A stretch of DNA of 64,000 nucleotides. Origin: Planococcus sp. 107-1 (lineage in GTDB: Bacteria; Bacillota; Bacilli; Bacillales_A; Planococcaceae). The stretch spans positions 2,046,001-2,110,000 of the forward strand of contig NZ_CP090977.1 in NCBI RefSeq assembly GCF_021513255.1. Direction: 5' to 3'. Numbering within the stretch: the first letter of the stretch is position 1; the number at the start of each line of letters is the position of its first letter. Under the pieces are notes generated by a model. It searched no databases, was not told where the DNA came from, and saw nothing but the letters and a program-made list of their open reading frames with translations. The position numbers were made by a program, and so were the translations under genes. This document shows, piece after piece, positions 27,552-37,045 of the stretch.

Positions 27552-29874
27552 TTAATATTCCTCCTGCTTTGGAACTAAAACAGTTCGCGGTTTGCTGCCT
27601 TCATAAGGTCCGACAACCCCGCGCTGTTCCATCTGGTCAATGATTCGAGCCGCTCTTGAATAGCCGACTCGGAATCGCCGCTGCAGCATGGAAACCGAAG
27701 CTGTCTGCATTTCTGAAACCAATTGAACGGCCTCGTCATAAATTTCATCTGTCTCGTCGTCAATCGCCGTTTCTTCAATCTCGGATGGAATCATGTCTTC
27801 CTGGTATTGGGCTTTCTGCTGTTCAATGGCAAAATCCACCACTTTTTCGACTTCCGAATCCGACAAGAATGCCCCTTGTACCCGAACCGGTTTTGATTGA
27901 CCAGCTCCTAGGAACAGCATATCTCCTCGTCCAAGCAATTTTTCTGCTCCGCCCATATCCAAAATTGTCCGGGAGTCAATCGCAGAAGAAACCGCAAAAG
28001 CAATTCGAGAAGGAATATTGGCTTTAATGACTCCTGTAATAACGTTGACGCTTGGGCGTTGTGTGGCGATAATCAAATGGATTCCTGCCGCACGTGCCAT
28101 CTGCGCCAAACGAGTGATCGCGTCTTCTACCTCATTGGAGGCAACCATCATCAAATCCGCTAACTCGTCGACAATGACGACGATGAATGGAAGTTTCGGA
28201 TGCTTCTCTTCGTTCTCCTCATTGAAAATGCGTACATAATCGTTATAGCCTTCAATATTGCGCGTTCCGGTATGCGAGAACAATTCATAGCGCCGCTCCA
28301 TTTCGGAAACGATTTTTTTCAACGCTTGAGCCGCTTTACGGGGATCCGTCACAACCGGCGCCAATAGATGGGGAATGCCGTTATAGACGTTCAGCTCCAC
28401 CATTTTTCGGGTCAATCATCATCATTTTCACTTCATGCGGCTTTGCACGCATAATGATGCTGGTGATGATGCCGTTGATGCAGACAGACTTACCGCTCCC
28501 TGTAGAACCTGCTACTAATAAATGGGGCATTTTATTCAGTTGCGTCATTACGGCTTGTCCAGTTACATCACGGCCAAGGCCAAAGAGCAACTTCGCATCC
28601 GGCTTGTTATTTTCTTCTGATTCCAGCACTTCACGCAAACTGACAATGGCCACTTCCGAATTCGGCACTTCGATGCCGATGGCCGACTTTCCAGGGATTG
28701 GCGCTTCAATGCGGATATCCCGGGCTGCAAGAGCAAGTGCCAAATCATCGTGCAGACTGACAATCTTGCTTACTTTTACGCCTGTGTCCGGAAGCACTTC
28801 ATATTTTGTCACAGCGGGCCCTAAATGGACTTGCGTCACTTTTGCGCGCACCCCGAAGCTTTGGAAGGTTTTTTCAAGCTTCTTGGCGTTTTTCTGGATG
28901 CCTGCATATTCGCCGCTTTGGTCGCTGTGCGGCGGCAAGGTCAACAAATCGATCGGCGGAAGCTGGTATTCTTCATTTTCCATTTCTTCATGCGTAGACA
29001 TGAGTTTAACTTCCCCGTCATCTGAACTTTCCAGTTCCGGTTCAACCGGAGCCGCTTCAACTTTTTTCGGTTTTACATTTTCAGTAAATGCTGAAATGAT
29101 CGGTTCTTCATGTACATCGGGGTAAACCGTTTCTTCGTCGTCGTATTCAAGCGCGTCATCGACTTCAATGACCTGTTCCGCCTGTTCTGTATCTTCCAGT
29201 TTGGCCGCTTTTTTCCGCGGCGCTGCGATGCGCTTCGTTTTTGGCTGTTTCAAGCGAACCAATAAGCCGTCAATTACCGGGCGCATGCTTGGGATTTTTT
29301 CTGCAATATAAGGTGCAGCAGTTTTCCCTGTTAAAATGATTGCTCCAATCGAAAGAAGAAGGATGGCAATAATCCATGTTCCGGCTGTATCAAACAATAC
29401 ATGGAACAGTGCATATAAGAAACCGCCGAATAAACCGGCGCCGCTGGCATCATAGCTTTGCCAAATCGAACCCGTCAATTGGGTGGACTTAATCGTTTCG
29501 GCTATCACATTGTTGGAAGTGAGCGGCAAAATGGAACCTGCTGCATAGACCAAGTGGCAAATCAACGCAATGCCCGTCAAAATGAACAGCGAACTAACTG
29601 CCGTCTTCAGCTTTGGCTTCGGCCATCTTCGACGTACCATGACGTGGATAGCTGTGAAGAGCAAAGCCAGCGGTATAAGAAACGCTAAGTTGCCCATTAA
29701 AAGTTCTGCCGTATTTAAAAGCATTTTTCCGATGATTCCTAATTGAAATGCCATAAGTACCGAAAGTACAATTAATAGCAAACCGATGACTTCATAGCCA
29801 ATAGGAGGAAACTGCTGTTTTTTCTTCGATGCCGGTTTTTTCTTTTTCTTGTTTCTTGCTGGAGTCCGCGGCAT
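27552..29874 (-). CDS. spoIIIE: DNA translocase SpoIIIE/FtsK (frameshifted)
   Basis: Repaired length is about 773 residues. A basic N-terminus ([12 protein letters not shown]) precedes about four membrane helices up to residue 170 and an acidic linker. The hexameric motor follows with Walker [16 protein letters not shown] and Walker [14 protein letters not shown], then the winged-helix gamma domain ([20 protein letters not shown]) that reads SRS/KOPS-like signals. It pumps chromosomal DNA at the septum. The break at 28403-28407 is one extra base in an A5 run: DPKNGG should read [12 protein letters not shown]. This is one of two breaks not at a GCGG site. Position next to ymfC and rnjB matches B. 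subtilis spoIIIE. Confidence 0.93.
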
Positions 29875-29987
29875 TTTGATCCCTCATTTCCTTCATTTTT
29901 AAGAAAAGCGCAATCTCTTTATCAAGGTTTCAAACCCGACTGAGAGCCGTAAATTCATTTGCGCCTTATCTTATTTCGTAAGCATTG

Positions 29988-30029
29988 AAAAAGGATTTCC
30001 ACCGTGTCAGACGGTTTGGAAATCCTTTC
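29988..30029 (-). terminator. rnjB terminator
   Basis: A two-part stem AAAGGATTTCC-ACCGT / ACGGT-GGAAATCCTTT (29990-30005 with 30011-30028) is followed on the minus strand by TTTTT. Confidence 0.85.
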
Positions 30030-30041
30030 ACTTTTACTCTC

Positions 30042-31709
30042 TTAATATTCCATAATAATCGGGATGATCATTGGGCGGCGCTTTGTCTGTTGGAATAAAT
30101 AAGAATTCAATGTGTCGCGAATTTCCTGTTTAATATTATTCCATTCAAAAGCATCTTTAATGACGTACTTCTCGACTACTTTCCGTACTAACTGTGTAGA
30201 TTCTTCCATTAATTGTTCTGATTCGCGGACATAGACGAATCCTCTTGAAATCATTTCTGGCCCTGAAGCAATTTTCTTTTCTTTGCGGTTCAAGGTCACA
30301 ACAACGATGAAAATCCCGTCTTGCGACAATAATTTGCGGTCGCGAAGGACAATATTGCCGACGTCTCCGATTCCAATGCCGTCAATCAGTACATTCCCGG
30401 CAGTAACGCGCCCACTCATCCGTACTTTTCCATCTTTGTATTCGACGATATCGCCTTTATCTGCAATGAAAATATCCGATTTGTGCATGCCGACTTGCTG
30501 GGCCAATTTAGAATGTGCAATTAACATTTTGTATTCACCTTGGATGGGGATGAAATATTTTGGTTTCATCATGTTAAGCATCATTTTTAAATCTTCTTGG
30601 CTGCCGTGTCCGGATACGTGGACTTTCTTGCTGGACGTTAAAACATTCGCGCCGGCTTTCGCCAATTTATTCATTGTTTGGAACATCGGCACTTCCATGC
30701 CTGGAGATGGTGTAAATGTAATTAAAACGGTATCCGTCTCTTTGATCTTCACATCTTTATGCTGTTTGCGGACCATTTTATCCAATGCCTCTAGAGGTTC
30801 GCCCTGATTCCCTGTTACAATGATGACCACTTCTTCATCATTGTAGTTTTCAAGGTCTTTCAATGAAATGACCGTGTCTTCATGGACTGTCAAATAGCCT
30901 AATCGCAATCCTACTTCATAGCTGCTTTCCAAGCTTTTCCCAGCAACTGCAACTTTTTTGCCTGTCGCATGCGCTGTATCGAAAACTTGTTGGATCCGTA
31001 TGAAGTTCGATGAATACAAGGAAACGAGAATGCGCCCTTGAGCTGCGATAAACGCAGACAGCAAATGATCTGCAATGACCGTTTCAGAAGTCGTATAGCC
31101 TGGGCGTTCCGCTTCTGTGGAATCAGAAAGAAGCATCAAGACGCCGTCTTCACCAAGTTTCGCCATTTTCGCGATATCTGGCTTGTAGCTGCCTTTAGCC
31201 GACTGATCAAATTTGAATTCCCCGGTATGGACGATTGCACCTTCAGATGTATGGAAGACAATTCCTAAAGCATCCGGGATACTGTGCGTTGTATGGAAAA
31301 ACGTCACATGGGTTTTATCGAAATTCATCCGGCTCTTGTTCGTTACTTCGAAGAACTTCACTTGTTTTAATGAACCCTGTTCTTTCACATGCTCTTTGGC
31401 TAATGCGATCGTCAATTTAGATCCATAAACAGGAGCCTGTACTTTTTTCAGCAAGTAAGCGATTGAACCGATAGCATCTTCATGCCCGTGAGTCAGGAAA
31501 ATCCCTTTTACGCGGTCTTTATTTTCTTCTAAAAACGTAATATCCGGAATAACGATATCGATGCCCAGCATTTCATCTTCCGGGAACATCAATCCGCTGT
31601 CTACGACAAATAGATCTTCATCAATTTCAATGACATACATCGCTTTTCCGATTTCGCTGACTCCGCCGAGCGGAATAACTCTGATTACTTCATTTTTAAC
31701 TTTACTCAA
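30042..31709 (-). CDS. rnjB: Ribonuclease J2
   Basis: This 555-residue metallo-beta-lactamase/beta-CASP RNase is intact. The metal motif reads LTHGHEDAIGSI near residue 75: the usual HxHxDH has its last histidine replaced by alanine, a change typical of RNase J2, which has weak activity and works as partner of J1 in mRNA decay and 16S rRNA maturation. DSGLMFPEDEMLGIDIVIPD near residue 35 and the C-terminal ISRGFVYVRES segment support the family. The start is TTG 31709 after GGAGGAAATAA. B. subtilis tepA, normally between rnjB and spoIIIE, is absent. Confidence 0.92.
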   Translation of the reverse strand: MSKVKNEVIRVIPLGGVSEIGKAMYVIEIDEDLFVVDSGLMFPEDEMLGIDIVIPDITFLEENKDRVKGIFLTHGHEDAIGSIAYLLKKVQAPVYGSKLTIALAKEHVKEQGSLKQVKFFEVTNKSRMNFDKTHVTFFHTTHSIPDALGIVFHTSEGAIVHTGEFKFDQSAKGSYKPDIAKMAKLGEDGVLMLLSDSTEAERPGYTTSETVIADHLLSAFIAAQGRILVSLYSSNFIRIQQVFDTAHATGKKVAVAGKSLESSYEVGLRLGYLTVHEDTVISLKDLENYNDEEVVIIVTGNQGEPLEALDKMVRKQHKDVKIKETDTVLITFTPSPGMEVPMFQTMNKLAKAGANVLTSSKKVHVSGHGSQEDLKMMLNMMKPKYFIPIQGEYKMLIAHSKLAQQVGMHKSDIFIADKGDIVEYKDGKVRMSGRVTAGNVLIDGIGIGDVGNIVLRDRKLLSQDGIFIVVVTLNRKEKKIASGPEMISRGFVYVRESEQLMEESTQLVRKVVEKYVIKDAFEWNNIKQEIRDTLNSYLFQQTKRRPMIIPIIMEY

Positions 31710-31752
31710 ATTATTTCCTCCTAAAATTCACCCGTACACATCCATAGACTTT

Positions 31753-31782
31753 ATTATACGGGAATCACTGGTAACAGTCCAA
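31753..31782 (-). promoter_or_regulatory. rnjB promoter
   Basis: On the minus strand TTGGAC (31777-31782) and TATAAT (31753-31758) are separated by 18 bases, directly after the asd terminator. Confidence 0.65.
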
Positions 31783-31785
31783 AGA

Positions 31786-31816
31786 AAAAAATAAACCGAA
31801 CGGCTGTCCGGTTTAT
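31786..31816 (-). terminator. asd terminator
   Basis: A stem ATAAACCG/CGGTTTAT (31791-31798 with 31809-31816) is followed on the minus strand by seven T. Confidence 0.8.
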
Positions 31817-31842
31817 ATTCCCCCTATTTTTCTAAAGTAACC

Positions 31843-32877
31843 TTAGATGATTTCCTGTTCAATCATCGATTCGGCAATTTGAACCGAGTTTAAGGCTGCC
31901 CCTTTAATCAAGTTATCGGCAACTACCCATAAATGGAATCCGCGCAGGTTATCCAAGTCTTGGCGCACTCTTCCAACAAACACTTCGTCTTTGCCGGCAG
32001 CCATTAGCGGCATCGGGTAAACCTGGTTGGAAGGATCGTCCAGCAATACGACGCCAGGCGCCTCGGCCAAAGCTTTTTTCACTTCGTCAATTGTCGGTGC
32101 ACCGGATAGTTCGACGTAAACGGATTCGGAGTGGCCTGTCACAACTGGTAAACGGACGCACGTAGCAGCTACTGATAAGTCAGCGTCATGCATGATCTTT
32201 TTCGTTTCGTTGATCATTTTCATTTCTTCAAATGTATAGCCATTGTCCGTAAACTGATCGATCTGCGGAATCGCATTGAAAGCGATCGGGAAATGCCGTT
32301 CGGCTGATTTTACCGGCAAGACTTTTGCTTCTGCATTCGGTGCATTTTCAAAGTCTGCAGCTTGGCTTTTCAACTCATTGATTGCTGCTAGCCCAGCACC
32401 AGAAACGGCTTGATACGTCGATACCACCACTTTTTTAAGACCATATTGCTCTTTTAATGGCTGCAGCGCGCAGACCATTTGGATGGTGGAGCAATTCGGG
32501 TTCGCAATAATGCCCTTATGTAAAGTTAAATCTTCTTTATTCACTTCCGGCACTACAAGCGGCACTTCTTTATCCATCCGAAAAGCGCTTGTATTATCAA
32601 TGACGACCGCTCCGCGCTTCACTGCTTCCGGGGCAAACTTTTCAGAAATGCTTCCGCCGGCACTGAAAAGTGCAATATCGATTTCTTCGAAAGATTCCGG
32701 GACCGCTTCCTGGATGATATGTGTTTTTCCATTAAATTCGATTTCTTGGCCTGCTGAACGACTAGATGCTAAAAATACAATCTCTTTTACCGGGAAATTC
32801 CTTTTTTCCAGTTGTTCTTTCATCTGTTGTCCAACTGCTCCTGAGGCTCCCATAATTGCTACATTATATGTTTTCAC
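31843..32877 (-). CDS. asd: Aspartate-semialdehyde dehydrogenase
   Basis: This 344-residue enzyme reduces aspartyl phosphate to aspartate semialdehyde with NADPH, feeding lysine/diaminopimelate, threonine and methionine synthesis. The NADP loop GASGAVGQQM is at residues 10-19, the catalytic cysteine in NPNCSTIQMV near residue 130, and the histidine region GHSESVYVEL near residue 245. In B. subtilis asd is followed by dapG and dapA and preceded by spoVFAB. None of these is here, so the lysine branch genes must lie elsewhere. Confidence 0.96.
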   Translation of the reverse strand: MKTYNVAIMGASGAVGQQMKEQLEKRNFPVKEIVFLASSRSAGQEIEFNGKTHIIQEAVPESFEEIDIALFSAGGSISEKFAPEAVKRGAVVIDNTSAFRMDKEVPLVVPEVNKEDLTLHKGIIANPNCSTIQMVCALQPLKEQYGLKKVVVSTYQAVSGAGLAAINELKSQAADFENAPNAEAKVLPVKSAERHFPIAFNAIPQIDQFTDNGYTFEEMKMINETKKIMHDADLSVAATCVRLPVVTGHSESVYVELSGAPTIDEVKKALAEAPGVVLLDDPSNQVYPMPLMAAGKDEVFVGRVRQDLDNLRGFHLWVVADNLIKGAALNSVQIAESMIEQEII

Positions 32878-32908
32878 AAAATTCGCTCCTTATTCATTGA
32901 TTGGCGTT

Positions 32909-32918
32909 ATTGTACCAT
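32909..32918 (-). promoter_or_regulatory. Possible extended -10 promoter of asd
   Basis: On the minus strand ATGGTACAAT (TG-n-TACAAT) lies about 30 bases before the asd start. The -35 region is poor. No lysine riboswitch fits in the 75-base leader space. Confidence 0.4.
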
Positions 32919-32950
32919 AATTCACCCTGATAAAGCAGTGAATTCCAAAC

Positions 32951-32986
32951 AAAAAATGCTTCCTTAAGTTAAGGAAGCATTTTTGG
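32951..32986 (-). terminator. Terminator at the 3' end of the M16 peptidase gene
   Basis: A perfect 16-bp stem (32953-32968 with 32970-32985) has A and T runs on its flanks. The peptidase stop codon (32964-32966) is inside the stem. Confidence 0.85.
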
Positions 32987-34190
32987 CACGTATGATCGAA
33001 ATGGCAGGATTCTCAGTCAATAAACTCATCAAGTTTTGGACTTTATCAGTAGTCACTTGTTCAATCAACTGGATAATTTCTTTATGGGATTGATGCCTTT
33101 GCAATAATAATTCATTTTTCCCGTTGCGGCTCATCCGGGAGGAAGTGCTTTCCAAACCAAGAATGACATTGCCTTTCAACTGCTCTTTTGTATCTTCGAC
33201 TTCTTCACGAGTCAGACCGTCCGCTTTAATTGCTGCCAGTGTATCTAAAATCACTTCCTGCAACTCCGGCATCTGTTCATTTGAAGTGCCGCCGTAAATC
33301 GCTAAGGCTCCATGGTCAGAATAAGCGGAATGGTAGCTATAGATGGAATACGCAAGCCCCCGCTCCTCCCGGATTTCCTGGAATAGGCGCGAGGACATGG
33401 AACCGCCAATGACATTATTCAATACCGCCAAATTGAAAATATCAGGATGCTGCATCGATAATCCCGGATACCCTAGACAAAGATGGCCTTGTTCGGTCTC
33501 TTTATTTTTAAATGAGTGGCCGGCAGTAAAATCGGGCAGCACGTAATTTTTCGGCAGATTCGTTCTGTTAAATCCACCGAATAGCTTCTCGATCAATCGG
33601 ATCAATTCCGGCGTAATGTTCCCTGCTACCGAAATCACCGTATTTTGAGGAGTGTAATGGCGTTCCATGAAATCTTCGATCTTTTCTTTTGTGAAACTTT
33701 GCAGCGTCTGGACAGTGCCGAGAATCGGCGCACCGATTGAATGTCGCGGATACATGACTTTCCACAATTGCTCATGGACATCGTCATCCGGCATATCTTC
33801 GGTCATGCTGATTTCTTCCAAAACAACTTGCCGCTCTTTCTCAATCTCAACCGGATCCATTTTCGAATTGAAAAACATATCCGCGAGCACTGTCACCGCA
33901 AGTTCTGCATGATGGTCAAGCACTTTTGCGTAGTAGCACGTGTATTCTTTTGATGTATAGGCATTCATGTCTCCGCCAATGCGGTCAAATTCCCGGGCAA
34001 TCTGCTTTGCAGACCGTGTTTCAGTTCCTTTGAACAGCATATGTTCAATGAAATGCGTCAATCCATTTTCTTCTGGCAGTTCATCTCTCGAACCGGCATT
34101 CACAAAAACCCCGACGGCCACTGAACGAAAATGCGGAATCTTTTCAGAAACGATCCGAAGCCCGTTTCCGCATACATGTGTATTTACCAA
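32964..34190 (-). CDS. mlpA: M16 zinc peptidase (MlpA/YmxG)
   Basis: This 408-residue M16B peptidase has the zinc motif HFIEHMLFKGT near residues 46-56 and EISMTEDMPDDDVHE with the third ligand near residue 125. VNAGSRDE and the C-terminal inactive half are as in mitochondrial processing peptidase relatives. The start is TTG 34190, 9 bases after GAGGGGG. In B. subtilis it follows pnpA and ylxY; ylxY is missing here. The substrate is not established; a role in protein or peptide turnover is inferred. Confidence 0.93.
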   Translation of the reverse strand: MVNTHVCGNGLRIVSEKIPHFRSVAVGVFVNAGSRDELPEENGLTHFIEHMLFKGTETRSAKQIAREFDRIGGDMNAYTSKEYTCYYAKVLDHHAELAVTVLADMFFNSKMDPVEIEKERQVVLEEISMTEDMPDDDVHEQLWKVMYPRHSIGAPILGTVQTLQSFTKEKIEDFMERHYTPQNTVISVAGNITPELIRLIEKLFGGFNRTNLPKNYVLPDFTAGHSFKNKETEQGHLCLGYPGLSMQHPDIFNLAVLNNVIGGSMSSRLFQEIREERGLAYSIYSYHSAYSDHGALAIYGGTSNEQMPELQEVILDTLAAIKADGLTREEVEDTKEQLKGNVILGLESTSSRMSRNGKNELLLQRHQSHKEIIQLIEQVTTDKVQNLMSLLTENPAISIIRAKNASLT

Positions 34191-34333
34191 ATTTAATTTC
34201 CCCCTCAGTTAAAAAAAGCGAAAGCGCTCTCTATACCGTATAGCTTAAAATTAAACTCACAGCTTTAAAATCCTGAGCGCTGATGCTTGGATGCATCCTC
34301 GAATGCTTCCATTCTTAACTATGCTGTCATTTG

Positions 34334-34367
34334 AAAAAAATTGCCAACATATGTTGGCAATTTTTTT
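34334..34367. terminator. pnp terminator, perfect palindrome
   Basis: A 17-bp perfect inverted repeat centred at 34350/34351 (AAAAAAATTGCCAACAT and its complement) can work in both directions. It closes pnp. Confidence 0.85.
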
Positions 34368-34374
34368 TGAGTAC

Positions 34375-36488
34375 TTATTGATTTTCTTTTTCAGCTGCTT
34401 CTTTTTCTTCTTTCAAGACCACTTTGCGAGAAAGGTTGACGCGTCCTTGACGGTCGATTTCAATGACTTTCACTTTAACAACTTGGTCCATTTTCAGGAC
34501 ATCTTCAACTTCCTTCGTCCGTTCTTCCTGAATTTCAGAAATGTGAAGAAGTCCGTCTTTGCCAGGGAATAGTTCGACAAAAGCACCGAATTTCTCAATT
34601 CGCTTCACTTTGCCTTCATAGTATTCTCCGACTTTCGCTTCACGTACAATATTTTCGATCATTGCTTTAGCTTTTGCGTTCATTTCTTCATCTACAGAAG
34701 AAATGAAGATTGTGCCGTCTTGCTCCGTATCAATCTTAACGCCAGTTTCATCAATGATTTTGTTGATGACTTTACCGCCAGGTCCGATAACATCGCGGAT
34801 CTTATCAGGATTGATCTTAACCATGATAATTTTCGGTGCGTACTTAGAAAGCGTCGTTCTTGGTTCAGCAATTGTCGCAAGCATCGATTCCAGGATGTGA
34901 ATCCGTCCGATTTGCGCTTGTGTCAACGCTTCTTCCAAAATTTCGCGGATAAGCCGTCAATTTTAATATCCATCTGAAGCGCTGTGATCCCTTTTGCTGT
35001 GCCGGCCACTTTAAAGTCCATATCGCCAAGATGGTCTTCCATCCCTTGGATATCCGAAAGAACTGTATAGTTGTCGCCTTTTTTCACAAGGCCCATTGCA
35101 ATACCCGCAACCGGAGCTTTTAAAGGTACACCTGCATCCATCATCGCAAGCGTTGATGCACAGATACTTGCTTGGGAAGTAGAACCGTTTGATTCCAATA
35201 CTTCCGCAACAAGGCGGATTGTGTATGGGAAATCTTTTTCGTTCGGAATGACCGCTTCAAGCGCACGTTCGCCAAGTGCCCCGTGTCCGATTTCACGGCG
35301 TCCCGGCCCGCGAAGGAATCCAGTTTCACCTACTGAGAACAACGGGAAGTTGTAATGGTGCATAAAGCGTTTTGTATCTTCGATGCCAAGGCCGTCGATG
35401 ATTTGAACATCACCTAAAGCGCCTAACGTACAAATGCTCATTGCTTGGGTTTGTCCACGTGTGAATAATCCAGAACCGTGTGTACGGTTCAAGATGCCCA
35501 CTTCAGAAGATAATGGGCGGATTTCAGAAGGTGTACGGCCATCCGGACGGATTTTTTCGTCCGTGATCAGGCGGCGCACTTCGTCTTTGACCATTTTATC
35601 AAGAATTTGGCCGGCTTGTTTCTTAACAGCCTCATCCGATTCTTCATAAGCAGCTAAAGCGCGAGCTTTCACTTCATCAATCGCTTCGTTGCGCGCTTGT
35701 TTTTCATTGATTTGGACTGCTGCATTCATTTCAGCTTCCACCGCTTCTTTAAGTGTAGCCGTCAATTCTGCATCCAATTCATAAAGCTGGATTTCCGTTT
35801 TTTCTTTGCCGACTTCTGCAGCAATCTGTTCTTGGAAAGCGATCAATTTCTTGATTTCTTCGTGGCCGAACATGATAGCTTCTAGAATAACGTCTTCTGA
35901 AACTTCTTTCGCTCCAGCTTCTACCATATTAATGGCATCTTTCGTACCGGCAACTGTCAAGTTGATCGAGCTTTGCTCAAGCTGTTCGTTTGTCGGGTTG
36001 ATGATGTATTCGCCATCGATTAAACCGACGATGACACCTGCAATCGGTCCATCGAACGGAATATCCGAGATCATCAATGACAGCGAAGAACCGAACATAG
36101 CAGCCATTTCTGACGGGCAGTCCTGATCAACTGACATCACCATCGAAATCACTTGGACTTCGTTGCGGAAACCGTCTGGGAATAGCGGACGGATTGGACG
36201 GTCGATTAAACGGCTTGTCAAGGTCGCTTTTTCAGAAGGACGCCCTTCACGCTTAATGAATCCACCCGGTATTTTGCCGACTGCGTATAAACGCTCTTCA
36301 TAGTTTACAGTCAATGGGAAGAAATCTAATGGTTTTGGCGTTTTTGATGCCGTTGCAGTAGAAAGCACTGCTGTATCGCCGTAACGGATTAAAGCAGCTC
36401 CGTTTGCTTGTTTTGCCAATTGGCCAACTTCAACTTGCAATTCGCGGCCGGCCCAATCGAATGAATAGACTTTTTTCGTTTGCTCCAT
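34375..36488 (-). CDS. pnp: Polynucleotide phosphorylase (frameshifted)
   Basis: Repaired length is 704 residues. It has two RNase PH-like halves ([21 protein letters not shown] and [19 protein letters not shown]), a KH domain ([20 protein letters not shown] near residue 555) and an S1 domain ([18 protein letters not shown] near residue 620). It degrades RNA 3'-5' by phosphorolysis. The break is at 34945-34948 (GCGG): IDGLS should continue [15 protein letters not shown] after restoring one C/G, the same TCC(C)GCGAA context as one of the recA breaks. The rpsO-pnp order is conserved. Confidence 0.95.
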
Positions 36489-36602
36489 AATCGAGCTCCT
36501 CTCTCTTACAATGTTTCACTATATGTATCCAATAGTCGTGTATCTAGTGTATCAAAAATCCATTCGGAGTGCGATTGAATGAGATAAATTTTATCCATAA
36601 AG

Positions 36603-36628
36603 AAAAAGCGGGACGAATCCCGCTTTTA
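36603..36628 (-). terminator. Hairpin terminator between rpsO and pnp
   Basis: A perfect 10-bp stem AAAAGCGGGA/TCCCGCTTTT with a CGAA/TTCG tetraloop (36604-36613 with 36618-36627) is followed by TTTTTC on the minus strand. Confidence 0.85.
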
Positions 36629-36638
36629 CTAATTGCTA

Positions 36639-36908
36639 TTATCGGCGTAAGCCTAATTTTGAGATTAACTCGCGGTAGCGTGCTACATCGTTCTCGCGCA
36701 AGTATTTAAGCAAGTTACGACGGCGACCTACCATTTTGAATAGACCACGACGTGAGTGATGATCTTTCTTGTGAGTACGCAAGTGCTCGTTCAAGTTGTT
36801 GATGTCTTCTGTAAGAATGGCGATTTGAATTTCTGCAGACCCAGTATCTGTGTCATGCACTTTGTATTCATTGATCAATTCATTTTTACGTTCTTGAGTG
36901 ATTGCCAT
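36639..36908 (-). CDS. rpsO: 30S ribosomal protein S15
   Basis: This 89-residue protein matches S15 over its full length ([55 protein letters not shown]). It binds the central 16S rRNA junction and organises the platform. Start ATG 36908 has a strong AGGAGGTGG site. Its own promoter lies about 100 bases upstream, and the leader can fold, so S15 autoregulation is possible. Confidence 0.98.
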   Translation of the reverse strand: MAITQERKNELINEYKVHDTDTGSAEIQIAILTEDINNLNEHLRTHKKDHHSRRGLFKMVGRRRNLLKYLRENDVARYRELISKLGLRR

Positions 36909-37007
36909 ACTGTTTCCACCTCCTAATTTCTAATATCCCCAATTACTGAGCAAACGTTGGTGATTCGATTTGCCAAGCAACGGTTCGTACGTTTTCAGTA
37001 CTTTTAA

Positions 37008-37036
37008 ATGATAGCATAAGACATTTCCAAAATCAA
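37008..37036 (-). promoter_or_regulatory. rpsO promoter
   Basis: On the minus strand TTGATT (37031-37036) and TATCAT (37008-37013) are separated by 17 bases, just after the ribF stop. The roughly 90-base leader contains a CGTTG...CAACG pairing that could belong to an S15-type leader. Confidence 0.7.
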
Positions 37037-37045
37037 CTCTGCGTC

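Noticed and set aside
28454-29125. Long plus-strand open frame (223 codons) opposite spoIIIE
   Set aside because: It is a mirror of the spoIIIE coding sequence, Ser/Thr-rich, with no ribosome site or recognisable domain.
32878-32963. Lysine riboswitch upstream of asd
   Set aside because: The gap is about 85 bases and partly occupied by the upstream terminator. There is no conserved core.
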